Shown here: one piece after another, positions 9,927 through 20,562 of the stretch
How positions within the stretch are numbered: position 1 is the stretch's first letter
Layout: every line of letters starts with the position of its first letter
Assembly (NCBI GenBank): GCA_003550305.1
Contig: QKYT01000076.1
Location: 232,976 to 296,975, forward strand
From: Glomus cerebriforme
Lineage: Eukaryota > Glomeromycota > Glomeromycetes > Glomerales > Glomeraceae
Length of the DNA: 64,000 nt
Direction: 5' to 3'
Position numbers and translations under genes: made by a program
The notes under the pieces: model-generated
What the model was told of the DNA's origin: nothing
Databases searched by the model: none
The model's input: the letters and a program-made list of their open reading frames with translations, nothing else

Positions 9927-11258
9927 CTAATAATTTTCTTTAATTTCTTTAATTTCTTGTAACTCCATTTCCTTCTTAGTGACTTCTCTCTGTTTAACTG
10001 CAAGATCATTCAGTTCTTTTGGAAGACCATATTTTATCAGATATTTTCGTAACTCATCTGCTTCCGCCTTTTTGGTCTTAACCTCTTCAGTATGTTTCTC
10101 TGATTTCTTAAATGAAACTTCAATAGACGCTGTTAATTCCAAAAATTTATCCACTTGATTTCTTACAACTTTTATTTGATCGCTAAACCTTTTCATTTTA
10201 ACAACTTTATTAAGAAATCCCACTTTTAGTTTATTTAATTCATCTTTCAATCCAATAAGTTCTGTAATTATTTTTTCATTTTCTTCTAATTTGATTATTT
10301 CTTTATTTTTATCATCCAAATTTTCTTTTAACTTTTCAATTTCCTCCATTAGCTCCTTAATTTTAGTTTCCTCATTAGCCTCTTTGGCTCTTTTAAGTTC
10401 TTCATCTTTAAGTTCAAGTTCCTTCTTTAATACATCTACTACTCCTACTAATTGTTTTTTATCATTATGTAGTTGATTCCAATTATCCAATAGATCCGAT
10501 CCGATAGTCGTAAGTTTGTCAATTCTGGAGTTCAAATTATCATTTTTTGAACTTAAATTAGCGATTTCAGATTTTAAAACAGCGATTTCGGAGATCAATT
10601 TAGCGTTTTCGGATTTCAAATTGACGTTTTCGGAGCTCGAATCATTAATCAATCTTTCCAACTCATCAACTTTTTCTAATCCGCTAGTTTCCCAAAAATT
10701 AATCCTAGCTGATCCAATATCTACTTCGTGGCCATCTGTTCTATAGGGACTTAATGCATCTTCAATTTTTTCTACTTCTGCTTCTGGTCTCATTTGATAG
10801 GAAGAAATAATAGTTCTTATACTTAATGGTAAATATTCATAACCACTATTAATGTCGGTATTACTTATTTCAAGAGTTTCTAATTTATTCATATTCCTTA
10901 ATGGTTTTAAGGAACCATGAAAACGATTATATATTCCTTGCTTTATTCTGTTTCCATCGAAGGTTCCTAAACGAAGTTCTTCAAGTTTTACAAATTTGTT
11001 CAACAAGCTAAGTTCCTCTTTAGCAAAATTATTGTTGGCGATATTCAAATAAGTAAGTTTTTCAGGAAAAGGAAGTGAAGAAAGAAAGGCGATGCTAGTT
11101 AGTCGGTTATAAGAGCAATCCAATGACTCCAAGCTTTCGAAATCTTTTAGGTTCAAAGGACCCTCAAGGTTCTGATTGTTGATTTCAAGTTCTTTTTCTT
11201 CTTTTCTTTGCTCTTTTGAATATAAGCTATCTAAATAATCCTGTGCTTGTATTGACAT
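9927..11258 (-). CDS. LRR / coiled-coil protein 1 (443 aa)
   Basis: Single-exon gene with start MSIQAQDYL. Residues ~25-150 hold four to five leucine-rich repeats (LESLDCSYNRL, LTYLNIANNNF, LEELRLGTF, LETLEISNT). A linker with YEYLPLS and INFWET follows. From ~residue 200 to the end the protein is a long charged coiled coil. It opens with heptads of the LKSENAKL type and continues with E/K-rich heptads. There is no signal peptide, membrane segment or enzymatic motif, so a scaffold or recognition role is the most that can be inferred. It is very similar to the proteins at 14122 and 19171 and lies opposite in direction to both. An upstream palindrome is shared with copy 3. Function unknown. Confidence 0.87.
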   Translation of the reverse strand: MSIQAQDYLDSLYSKEQRKEEKELEINNQNLEGPLNLKDFESLESLDCSYNRLTSIAFLSSLPFPEKLTYLNIANNNFAKEELSLLNKFVKLEELRLGTFDGNRIKQGIYNRFHGSLKPLRNMNKLETLEISNTDINSGYEYLPLSIRTIISSYQMRPEAEVEKIEDALSPYRTDGHEVDIGSARINFWETSGLEKVDELERLINDSSSENVNLKSENAKLISEIAVLKSEIANLSSKNDNLNSRIDKLTTIGSDLLDNWNQLHNDKKQLVGVVDVLKKELELKDEELKRAKEANEETKIKELMEEIEKLKENLDDKNKEIIKLEENEKIITELIGLKDELNKLKVGFLNKVVKMKRFSDQIKVVRNQVDKFLELTASIEVSFKKSEKHTEEVKTKKAEADELRKYLIKYGLPKELNDLAVKQREVTKKEMELQEIKEIKENY

Positions 11259-11906
11259 ATTGGACTAAAAAAAATTCACTTAAAAACTAAATAAATTCGT
11301 TTGAAACTGACTGGATAACTTGCAATAAAAAAAAAAATAAAAAGAATTTTATTGACTTGCAAACTGAAAAAAAAATTCGCGAATTTATTAAATAATTGGG
11401 ACGAAAATCTTTCCTATAAAAAATATGATAACAAAGTAAATTTGCGTTATGTGGTTTGCAAGACTACTCTTGCCTTGAAAATTAGAGCAAGGTAGCACTT
11501 CATTAGGTGTTACACTGAATAGGCTTTCAAGATTGCGTTGTTGATAAGGTGGGCGTTATACTTTTCATCGCCAAGTGCCGACAAGGCGACAACCAAATAA
11601 AGAGACCATGATGAAACAGAAAGGAAATTATACAATGAATGAAATTCAAAACTTAGTATCAAAAAGGAATATATTGAAAGTGAAGCTTGATAGACATTTA
11701 CATTGTTATGTAAGCATTACAACGTTTTATTACGAAATACAGTACGCCTATTTCTATCTGTGATAATCTCAAGTCCTAACAATGACACATTACTGCGCTA
11801 ATAAGCTCATTATCTACACCTTTTTTAGTTAAAACAGAATATTTTTTTTTAGCAAATATATTGTCTATCAAGGCCATGTGCAAGTAGATGCATACATTAT
11901 TAATAA
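11259..11906. other. 5' region of LRR/coiled-coil gene 1
   Basis: Promoter-side sequence (minus strand) with A-rich runs just upstream of the start and a variable spacer. The small plus-strand frame at 11575-11763 has no support. Parts align with the upstream regions of the two paralogues. Confidence 0.45.
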
Positions 11907-11939
11907 TTTACCCCAAAATTCCGCGAATTTTGGGGTAAA
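11907..11939. promoter_or_regulatory. Perfect 15-bp-arm palindrome upstream of LRR/coiled-coil gene 1
   Basis: Arms TTTACCCCAAAATTC and GAATTTTGGGGTAAA flank a 3-nt centre (CGC). It lies about 650 bp upstream of the start of gene 1. The same palindrome with centre ATA and one mismatch lies at 18620-18652 upstream of gene 3. A single arm remains upstream of gene 2 near 13456-13473. It could be a protein-binding site, a transcribed hairpin or a relic of a mobile element. Confidence 0.55.
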
Positions 11940-12189
11940 ATTGTAAAATTTAAGTTATGGAAAAAATTATTAAATATATTCATCGTAACCTTTCGCGCTG
12001 AATCCTCCGAAACCCTAATTTGGAAATGCACTAAAGCTCATCCTTATTTGCCTCATGGTTTTTTAATATCTCCTTTGTTTATTTATTTTTTCTGTTAGAA
12101 AATCAAAATTTTAATACCTGAAATAATTGAAATATAAATAAATTGTCAAATATATAATATCATGTGATTTTCAAATTTATTTTAAAAAT

Positions 12190-13030
12190 CTATTTTATTG
12201 ATATCATTAAATTTCCTACATAAGAATTTATCCTTATAATAAAATTTCTTTTTCGCTCCCAGTAAAACTAGTTTAATATAAAATATTCTCGTAACATGTT
12301 GAATATATCTCCATGTTCGGTAATCACAAATGCTCGTCCAACGTCTGGACTTCCTTGTGCATGTTTTCACCAATTGTCTTGTTGGGCAAGAGCAGCTGTC
12401 ACGTCTACTACTACCTGATAAACTGGAGTTGCTCCTTTGGCAGTAGGAGAAAAGATTGAAGTTGAAGGGGTACCAATTGCTGGGAATGGCCCACAATCTG
12501 GTAAAAGACGGATCACTAATCAAAAAATCAGAAAGGGAATCCTCAAAAACACACGTACTAGCAATTAATGCATTTTTAGTCTGAGCAAGATTTTGAGTGT
12601 ATCTGTGGGCTAATCCCGCAGGATTCCACTCGATGACAAGAAGTGGATCATCATAAACTTCATTTTTTTCGCCCAGTGCAAAAGATAATTTCTATTCTCG
12701 GTATTAAAATTTTCGATCCCGATTTCATCTCCAAAAACCAACAACAAAATGACAAAGGATTGTTAGTATAGAAATTGTTATGTCATCAAAATCATATCAT
12801 ACACCTAAATTTGTTTTTCTAATAAATTTTTTCTTCAAAAAATTGAAGACTATTAATTTTTGATGAAAAAAAAAATTAAACATCCCATTATGTCACTGAC
12901 CTGTTCCTTGTGATATTTAACTGATACAAATATTTAATTGATACAAATTCGGAAGACAATGGTATTAAAAAAATCTCTGCGCCTCCGAAGTGATAATTTT
13001 GAATTCACGTGCGGAAAGTTCATTGGGGTA
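12190..13030 (-). pseudogene. Family X relic, copy 2
   Basis: The minus strand holds the same pieces as the copy at 6760-7390: the HVN..NYHFGG-type start near 13000, ENFNTENRNYLLHWAK, IASTCVFEDSL, then GATPVYQVVVDV in another frame. The 113-codon frame at 12182-12523 is part of it but its C-terminal residues are out of frame with the other copies. It sits directly upstream of LRR/coiled-coil gene 1 in the same direction, as copy 3 does for gene 3. Confidence 0.5.
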
Positions 13031-13085
13031 TCGAAAATTTTTAATAACGAAAATAGAACTTACCTTATAGTAAATCGTACGATTT
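13031..13085 (+). pseudogene. Fragment of family X at the inversion centre
   Basis: A plus-strand stretch (gtatcgaaaattt..aataacga..atagaa) matches the start of the X copy at 18045. This fragment faces copy 2 head-on, so it marks the junction of the inverted duplication near 13025. The rest of this X copy is missing and is followed by MITE sequence. Confidence 0.45.
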
Positions 13086-13177
13086 AGACAGATTTTTGGC
13101 CAGCATTACGGCATTAAAAAAATTACGTATGTGACAAATAATTGTGTGACAAATAGGGTTTCACTCACCGAACCCAT

Positions 13178-13402
13178 GAGCACCCCAAAAAATTTTCGGT
13201 AACGTGACTTTTGACCAGAGTTATGCACTAACTGCACTGACACGATGGTACCATTGATACCGGTGACAAATAGTGCAAATAAGTTTTATTGGGCGTGAAA
13301 AAAATGTCCCCAGATACTTAATAAAAATGAAAGATGGGAGGTGTGACGCGGGATGATAAATAATCACAGGTTACGTCACCGGAAATTTTTTTGGAGGTGC
13401 TC
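13178..13402. mobile_element. Candidate MITE with GAGCACC termini
   Basis: The left end GAGCACCCCAAAAAATTTTC and the right end AAATTTTTTTGGAGGTGCTC are imperfect inverted repeats. The matching extends inward through GGTAACGTGAC and GTTACGTCACC. The interior lacks coding potential. It interrupts sequence that is otherwise collinear with the gene 3 upstream region. No target duplication is clear. Confidence 0.5.
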
Positions 13403-13459
13403 TTGGCCTTAGTATCTGCCCTGGGTCAACCCTTTTTATATATATTTCGGGGTCATAGA

Positions 13460-14121
13460 ATTTTGGGGTAAATTAATGATTTTCTATTAATTTTTTTTCA
13501 GCATGCATTAATTCTCATCTAACTAAAAAAAGTGCAAATGATGCAATTGTTATAAAGTGAAATGTCTAACGCTAATGTTCAGACTTTCATTCCTTTTTGA
13601 TATTCATTTTATCATTCTATATCCTAAATTTAATTTCATTCATTAAATGAAATTCCTTAATCTTTTTTGCTCTTTTTTTTTTTTTTTTTNTTTTTTTTTT
13701 TTTTTTTTTTTTTTTTGAACCTCTTCTTGGTTGTCGGCATTTTGCGAATTTTAATCTTTTTTTTTTTGTGACCTAATTGAAAATTATGACGCCTAATGAA
13801 TGACAATCAATCTATTCATTGTTATGAAAATGGAAAATATTTCGTTCCGACCTATTTTAAATTCGCGAATTCTTTCTATAATTCCTAATTATGGCATAAT
13901 TGAAAGTCTTTAAGTGTAGCGCATTATGATACCTTAAGATTATTATTTATGTTTTTCTTTATTAGGTTATAGAATTGGAAAAGATTCTCATCAATTATTA
14001 ATATTTAAATTTTGTGAAATTTCCTTTTTTCCGTTTACAAGTTATCCAATTTTTAAGAATTCTTTTTTATTTTGTAAAATATCCAGTTTCAATCGATTTT
14101 TTTTTTTAATCTTAATCCAAC
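13460..14121 (+). promoter_or_regulatory. 5' region of LRR/coiled-coil gene 2
   Basis: Collinear with 18640-19170 upstream of gene 3 (ggcattttgcgaattttaatc, gttatggaattgg-type blocks, then a T-rich leader). It contains a T-run of about 45 with one ambiguous base at 13690, and T-runs near 13755 and 14098. Conservation suggests that the promoter was duplicated with the gene. Confidence 0.5.
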
Positions 14122-15456
14122 ATGTTAATGCAAGCACAGGATTATTTGAATAGCTCTTATCCAGAAGGACAAAGGAGAGAAGAAAAAACACTTGAAATCA
14201 ACAATCAGAACCTTGAGGGTACCTTGGACCTAAAAGATTTCGAAAACTTGGAGTCATTGGATTGCTCTTACAACCAACTAACTAGCATCGCCTTTCTTTC
14301 TTCACTTCCTTTTCCTGAAAAACTTACTTATTTGAATATCGCCAACAATAATTTTGCTGAAGATGATCTTAGTTTTTTGAGCAAATTTGTAGAACTTGAG
14401 GAACTTCGTTTAGGAACCTTCGATGGAAATAGAATAAATCAAGGAATATATAATCGTTTTTGTGGTTCCTTAAAACCATTGAGGAACATGAATAGATTAG
14501 AAACTCTTGAAATAAGTAATACCGACATTGATAGTGGTTATGAATACTTACCATTAAGTATAAGAACTATTATTTCTTCCTCACAAATGAGACCAGAAGC
14601 AAAAGTAGAAAAAATTGAAGATGCATTAAGTCCTTATAGAACAGATGACAATTGGGAGGTAGATATTGGATCAGCTAGGATTAATTTTTGGGAAACTTGT
14701 GGATTAGAAAAAATTGATGAGTTGGAAAGATTAATCGATGATTCGAGTTCCGAAAACGTCAATTTGAAATCCGAAAACGCTAAATTGATCTCCGAAATCG
14801 CTGTTTTAAAATCTGAAATCGCTAATTTAAGCTCAAAAAATGATAATTTGAATTCCAGAATTGACAAACTTACAAGTGTTGGATCGGGTCTATTGGATGA
14901 TTGGAATCAACTATATAATGATAAACAACGATTAGCAGAAGTAGTAGATGAATTGAGGAAGCAACTTGAACTTAAAGAAGAAGAACTTAAAAAAGCTAAA
15001 GAGACTAATGAAGAAGTTAAAATTAAGAAGCTAATGGAAGAAATCGAAAAGTTAGAGGAGAATTTGGCTGACAAAAATAAAGAAATAATCAAATTAGAAG
15101 AAAACGAAAAAATAATTACAGAACTTATTGGGTTGAGAGATGAATTAAATAAACTAAAAGTGGGATTTTTTAATAAAGTTGTTAAAATGAAAAGGTTTAG
15201 CGATCAAATAAAAGTCGTAAGAAATCAAATGGATAAATTTTTGGAATTAACAGCATCGATTGAGATTTCATTTAAGAAATCGGAGAAACATACTGAGGAG
15301 ATTAAGACCAAAAAGGTGGAAACAAATGAGTTACGAAAATATCTGGTAAAATATGGTCTTCCAAAAGAATTGAATGAACTTGCAGTTAAACAAAGAGAAG
15401 TCACTAATAAGGAAATGAAGTTACAAGAAATTAAAGAAATTAAAGAAAATCTTTAG
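14122..15456 (+). CDS. LRR / coiled-coil protein 2 (444 aa)
   Basis: Single exon, start MLMQAQDYL. Same architecture as the gene at 9927: N-terminal LRRs (residues ~25-150), linker with SARINFWET, heptads of the SENAKLIS type at ~205-245, then an E/K-rich coiled coil to the end. It differs from copy 1 by scattered substitutions and a one-residue indel near DDNWEVDIG. The frame is fully open, which suggests that selection kept both copies or that duplication was recent. Cytoplasmic scaffold or recognition protein is the best guess. The exact role is unknown. Confidence 0.87.
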   Translation: MLMQAQDYLNSSYPEGQRREEKTLEINNQNLEGTLDLKDFENLESLDCSYNQLTSIAFLSSLPFPEKLTYLNIANNNFAEDDLSFLSKFVELEELRLGTFDGNRINQGIYNRFCGSLKPLRNMNRLETLEISNTDIDSGYEYLPLSIRTIISSSQMRPEAKVEKIEDALSPYRTDDNWEVDIGSARINFWETCGLEKIDELERLIDDSSSENVNLKSENAKLISEIAVLKSEIANLSSKNDNLNSRIDKLTSVGSGLLDDWNQLYNDKQRLAEVVDELRKQLELKEEELKKAKETNEEVKIKKLMEEIEKLEENLADKNKEIIKLEENEKIITELIGLRDELNKLKVGFFNKVVKMKRFSDQIKVVRNQMDKFLELTASIEISFKKSEKHTEEIKTKKVETNELRKYLVKYGLPKELNELAVKQREVTNKEMKLQEIKEIKENL

Positions 15457-16689
15457 AACTAAAAGTAGTAATGAATAAATCTTATTATTTCGTATCATTA
15501 ATTTTATATAGATGTCTTGAGTCAAGACAAAAAATACTCTTTAAGGCAACCACTCTCTTTATGCATGAACTTAAAAAACAAAAGTCCAATATGAGCAATC
15601 CTTATAAATAATACTTTTTATATATTTTTTTATTTTAAAATAAGTTTTGCGACGATCTTGTGCAGAAAAGCGCATGTAGCGCAAAAAATTCAATAAAGAT
15701 TTGCAAATACAATTATTTTTATTAAAATTTCATTAAATTAAAAGGATTATAACTAAAAGACTCGTCCACATAAATATTAAGTTTTATTTACATTATACGA
15801 CATTACATAATAAAATCGGCCTGTGTTTGATAACCAGCTTTTTTTTTTTACTGTCTCTAATTGATTTTCATAGTCAAAAAAAACCAATTTTCTAAATTTT
15901 GTAATACTTAACATTAGAAAGCATGATTCTTAACTTAAATTTTTCAATTTTAAAAAATATTTTTAAAAAATTTTATATGAAGTTTTTAAACCCTAGTTGT
16001 TTTTGACGAATCCAAAAATAAAGAATATTATTTATTGGCTTTCATTTTTTAGAATTGATTCGTCGTGTAAGTTGCAAAGGTTTTAAAGAATTCAAAATAG
16101 AATATTTATGAATTATTAGTATTTCACATGGTAATTTATTTTTTTTCATACAGATATTTCATAATTTAAATTTTGATATTTCAAAAAATTTTAAATTTAA
16201 ATAATTATAGGTTTTTTTTTGCAATAATAACTGTATGTACTTAAAAAATAATATATGGATATTGTATAGTGTGTAGTAATTAAGTTCTTGTATATATGAC
16301 GTTTATTTTTGCAATAATTATTATCTTGGTTAACGTCACTTCGACAATGTAAATACCACCGTACAATATCTAAATTATTGTATGATCGTACGATGACAAA
16401 ATATCGGTCATACAAAATCAGCATAATCATATTAGTCCGTGCATGTATTGCTGTACTTAAGACTTAATAATCATAAAATATAGCACTTTTTAAAATAGTA
16501 TACAACAATGTATCATCTCGTTTTTATATTAAATTTTTTCAGTCTTTAACCCCTCACTAATAAAACACATCTTTAGGTAATTATTTATATTCCAATCACG
16601 TCTTTTTTAGTCTTTAATAAAATTCTCATATACCTTGAGGGTGGAGAGCGAGTTGAGCAAATAGAAAATTCATCTGTTGTCAATTCAAT
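15457..16689. other. Spacer between LRR/coiled-coil gene 2 and truncated copy B
   Basis: AT-rich and without a supported gene. The block 16570-16690 matches (inverted) 9290-9440 and so belongs to the duplicated unit. The minus frame at 16197-16430 is unsupported. Confidence 0.5.
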
Positions 16690-17115
16690 TCTATTTACAT
16701 TCCCAATCTGAAAATATTTGAGGAGGCTAATGAAGAAGCTAAAATTCGGGAACTAATAGAAAAAATCGAAAAGTTAAAAGAAAATTCAGCTGACAAAAAA
16801 AAAAAAGAAATAATCAAATTAGAGGAAAATGAAAAAATAATTACGGAGCTTATTGGATTGAAAGATGAATCAAATAAACTAAAAGTGGGATTTCTTAATA
16901 AATAAAGTTATTAAAATAAAAGTTGTAGAAATCAAGTGAATAAAATTTTGGAATTAACAGCATCGATTGAAATTTCATTTAAGAAATCGGAGAAACATAC
17001 TGAGGAGGTTAAGACCAAAAAGGCGGAAACAGATGATATTGGCAAATATGGTCTTCCATTAAATAAAGAAATGGAGTTACAAGAAATTAAAGAATTAAAG
17101 AAAATCTTCAGAACT
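16690..17115 (+). pseudogene. Truncated LRR/coiled-coil gene remnant, copy B
   Basis: Matches the C-terminal coiled coil of the intact genes from the EANEEAKI segment to the LQEIKE end. Frame breaks occur near 16900 and an internal deletion occurs near 17040. The LRR half and promoter are absent. It mirrors the minus-strand remnant at 8760-9290, with the same 5' breakpoint and the same upstream sequence. The open frame at 16936-17163 is part of it. Confidence 0.75.
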
Positions 17116-17749
17116 AAAATTTCATATCATGTGAATTTTATATTTTGTATATTAGTATATTGACAATTTTATTTTGTAAAAATAAAAGGTGGTTATTATA
17201 TCTATTATTTGTATCTATTTTATTACGAAATTATCTCTGAGATATTAATACATCCCGAAATTTTTAGGTTGATTGATCTACATAATACTACGTAAGTTAG
17301 TTTGGAAACACGTGGTATTCTATACATCGAATTGTGTGGACGTAAAACAACATAGATTTCCGTGTATCATAGCAGAATACGTAGAATTCATTTGCAGATT
17401 TACTGCGGAATTCAAGAAATTATTAATAACATACAAAAATATATCAATATAAATATTAAATGTATAAAACAAAATTTTATTAATTGCTTTATTTAACTCA
17501 AGATACGTTAAAATATAATATAAATAATTTAAAAAAAAAAAAATTAAATAAAGATATGATATATCAATATCATTACTGAGTAAGTAAAAAAAAAATCAAT
17601 TATAAGATATATGATTAATTGAATTCTGCGGGCACAGGGTATTTGGAACTTAGATTTCCATGGTGGTTCCACATAGATATCTCAAAAACATCCTTTAAAT
17701 CACGGTACGAGGAAACCGGTTTAATTTTTTTTTTCTTTAATCTCCTTAT
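17116..17749. other. Spacer, no gene seen
   Basis: AT-rich. The first ~80 bases match the 3' flank seen after the minus-strand remnant (near 8640-8760). The rest is unique. Confidence 0.4.
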
Positions 17750-18045
17750 CGAAGTCTCCATGTAAGGGCCCACGTCTCATTATTTTTCGTCTGCAGCGTC
17801 TTAACTGTTGGTTCGATTAAACATAACATCCTTCTTAGTTGAGTTTGACCCTTTTTAATTGATAAGTACTGCGTCAACCAAAGTAAAATTTACAAAATAT
17901 TTTATTCCAACAATCCCTTTGTCTCATTGCATTCCGCATAATCTAGAGAAATGAAATTTCGCCCTAATTGTTAAGTTTTTCATAATAAATAATAAATAAG
18001 TATTAGCGCATACAGTTATTTAAACATTAAAATCTGGTACCGCGG
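17750..18045 (+). repeat. Segmental duplication flank, copy B
   Basis: Carries the ACGTCTCATTATTTTTCGTC motif, then aagtactgcgtcaacc, tctcattgcattccgc and aaaatctggtac in the same order as copies A and C. Here it runs directly into family X copy 3, which shows how successive units join. Confidence 0.7.
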
Positions 18046-18440
18046 GTATCGAAAATTTTAATAACGAGAATAGAAATTATCTTATATAGTAAAAGTCTCA
18101 TCAGTGGAATGTGGGATTAGCCCACCTTTCGGCTAATTTTTTTTGATTAGTGATCCACCTCTTACAGGATGTGAGCCAATCCCAACAACTGGTAATCCTT
18201 CAATTTCAATCTTTTCTCAGGTGCAACTCCGAATTATCAGGTAGTAGTAGACGTGACAACTGCTCTTGCCCAACAAGGCAATTTTGGAAACATGTACAAG
18301 GAAGTCCAGACGTTGGATGAGCATTTGTGGTATATTGTCCTAGAAAAAATCAATTCGAGATTACCGAACATAAAAGGCATATTCAACATGTTATATGTTT
18401 TATATTATAAATTTTATCATCACAAATATTTAGATGTTTA
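18045..18440 (+). pseudogene. Family X relic, copy 3
   Basis: Aligns with the copies at 6760-7390 and 12190-13030 but is shorter, with an internal deletion after the ENFNNEN-like start. In-phase fragments include VVVDVTTALAQQGN in one frame and a GSPDVGRAF-equivalent region in another. It is broken. The 62-codon open frame at 18253-18441 is a frame-shifted part of it. Confidence 0.5.
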
Positions 18441-18619
18441 AATTTCATTATCTTTGACTTTCAAACTGAAAAACCCAATAAGAAATGTTTACAAAGTTTA
18501 GTGTTTCAGGCGACGCCTAAAATAATCTACAAATGTATTTCCAAATTAGAGTTTCGGTCGTCAGATAGTTCCACAATGAAACAGTCGTATGCATATTTTC
18601 TATAATTCGATTTTACTAA

Positions 18620-18652
18620 TTTACCCCAAAATTCATAGAATTTTGGGGCAAA
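18620..18652. promoter_or_regulatory. Palindrome upstream of LRR/coiled-coil gene 3
   Basis: Arms TTTACCCCAAAATTC and GAATTTTGGGGCAAA around ATA: the same element as at 11907-11939 with one mismatch in the right arm. It lies about 520 bp upstream of the start codon of gene 3. Confidence 0.5.
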
Positions 18653-18965
18653 TTAATGATTTTCTGATAATTTTTTTTCAGCATGCATTACCTTGCATAA
18701 TTCACTTTCCGTTTTAACTAAAAAAAGTGCAAATAAAGAGCTTATTGTCGCAGTAAATTTGTCATATAGTTTTTAATCATTGTTGTAAAAACATCAAAGT
18801 GAAATTGTCTAACGCTAGTATTCAGACTTCACTTTCAACATATTCCTTTTTGATATTCATTTTATCGTTCTATATCCTAAATTTAATTTCATTCATTAAT
18901 TGATCTTTTTTGCTATTCTTTTTTTTTTTTTTTGAACTTCTTCGTCGGCATTTTGCGAATTTTAA

Positions 18966-19005
<40 letters not shown>

Positions 19006-19170
19006 AGGTTATGGAATTGGTAAAGATTTTCAAATCAAATTAATAATATTTAAATTTTGTGAGAATTCCTTTTTTCCCGTTTACATGTAATCCAATTTTT
19101 AAGTGAATTTTTTTTTATTTTGTAAATTATCCAGTTTCAACCGATTTTTTTCCTGTAATCTTAATCCAAT

Positions 19171-20562
19171 ATGTTAATGCAAGCACAGGATTATTTGAAT
19201 AGCTCTTATCCAGAAGGGCAAAGAAGAGAAGAAAAAACACTTGAAATCAACAACCAGAACCTTGAGGGTACTTTGGACCTAAAAGATTTCGAAAACTTGG
19301 AGTCGTTGGATTGCTCTTACAACCAGCTTTCTAGCACAAATTTCCTTTCAACATTACCATTCCCTGAGAAACTTATTTATTTGAATATTTCCAATAATAA
19401 CTTTACTGAAGATGATCTTAGTTTTTTGAGCAAATTTGTAGAACTTGAGGAACTTCGTTTAGGAACCTTCGATGAAAACAGAATAAATCAAGGAATATAT
19501 AATCGTTTTTGTGGTTCCTTAAAATCATTAAGGAACATGAATAGATTAGAAACTCTTGAAATAAGTAATACCGACATTGATAGTGGTTATGAATACTTGC
19601 CATTAAATGTAAGGACTATTATTTCTTCCTCACAAATGAGACCAGAAGCAAAAGTAGAAAAAATTGATGACGCATTAAGTCCTTATAGATCAGATGGCAA
19701 TTGGGAAGTAGATATTGGATCAGCTAGAATCAATTTTTGGGAAACTCACGGATTAGAAAAAATTGATGAGTTGGAAAGATTGATCGATGATTTGAACTCC
19801 AAAAACGTCAATTTGAAATCCGAAAATGCTAAATTGATCTCTGAAAATACCAACTTGGAATCCGAAAACGCTAAATTGAACTCCGAAAATACTGATTTAA
19901 AATCTGAAAATGTTAATTTGAATTTAAAGAATGATACTTTGAATTCCAGAATTGACAAACTTACAGGTATCGGAGTGGATCTATTGAATGATTGGAATGA
20001 ACTACATAATAATAAGCAACAATTAATAACAATAGTAGATGAACTAAAGAAGCAACTTGAACTTAAAGACGAAGAACTTAAAAAAGCACGAGAGGCTAAT
20101 GATGAAACTGCAATTATGAAACTAATGCAGGAAATCGAAAAATTAAAAGAAAGTTTGGCTGAAAAAGAAAAAGAAATAGCCAAATTAGAGGAAAATGAAA
20201 AAACAATTACAGAACTTGTTAAATCGAAAGAAGAACTAAAGAAACTAAAAGAGGGATTTCTCACAAAAATTGATAAAATGAAGAGGTTTAGTGATCAAAA
20301 AGAAGCTATAAGTAATCAAGTGGATAAATTTTTGGAATTAATAGAATCGAATGAAATTTCATTTAAGAAATCGGAGAAATATAAGAAGCATACTGATGAG
20401 GTTAAGTCCATTAAGACGGAAACAGATAATATACGAAAAGAGCTGGCAAAATTTGGTCTTGCAAAAGAACTGAATGATCTTTCAAATAAACAAAGAGATG
20501 TTACTAAGAAGGAATTGAAGTTACAAGAAATTAAAGACATTAAAAAGAGTCTTCAGGGATAG
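19171..20562 (+). CDS. LRR / coiled-coil protein 3 (463 aa)
   Basis: Single exon, start MLMQAQDYL. The LRR half (residues ~25-150) is almost the same as in copy 2, but a short part (SSTNFLSTLPFP) differs clearly from the IAFLSSLPFP of copies 1 and 2. The heptad region is longer, with about two extra seven-residue units of the SENxxLx type at ~205-260. The C-terminal coiled coil has diverged more and has an extra KYK. This explains the 19-residue excess over copy 2. It is direct, not inverted, relative to copy 2. No enzymatic motif. The role is unknown. Confidence 0.87.
   Translation: MLMQAQDYLNSSYPEGQRREEKTLEINNQNLEGTLDLKDFENLESLDCSYNQLSSTNFLSTLPFPEKLIYLNISNNNFTEDDLSFLSKFVELEELRLGTFDENRINQGIYNRFCGSLKSLRNMNRLETLEISNTDIDSGYEYLPLNVRTIISSSQMRPEAKVEKIDDALSPYRSDGNWEVDIGSARINFWETHGLEKIDELERLIDDLNSKNVNLKSENAKLISENTNLESENAKLNSENTDLKSENVNLNLKNDTLNSRIDKLTGIGVDLLNDWNELHNNKQQLITIVDELKKQLELKDEELKKAREANDETAIMKLMQEIEKLKESLAEKEKEIAKLEENEKTITELVKSKEELKKLKEGFLTKIDKMKRFSDQKEAISNQVDKFLELIESNEISFKKSEKYKKHTDEVKSIKTETDNIRKELAKFGLAKELNDLSNKQRDVTKKELKLQEIKDIKKSLQG

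Noticed and set aside
10291..10746. Serine/phenylalanine-rich open frames antisense to the LRR/coiled-coil gene
   Set aside because: They are the reverse reading of Glu/Lys-rich coiled-coil codons. The same shadows appear opposite the other copies (14634-15092, 19746-20540).
13672..13716. Long T run with an n as a regulatory element
   Set aside because: Homopolymer of uncertain length at an assembly ambiguity. The matching place upstream of gene 3 is also a T run of different length.
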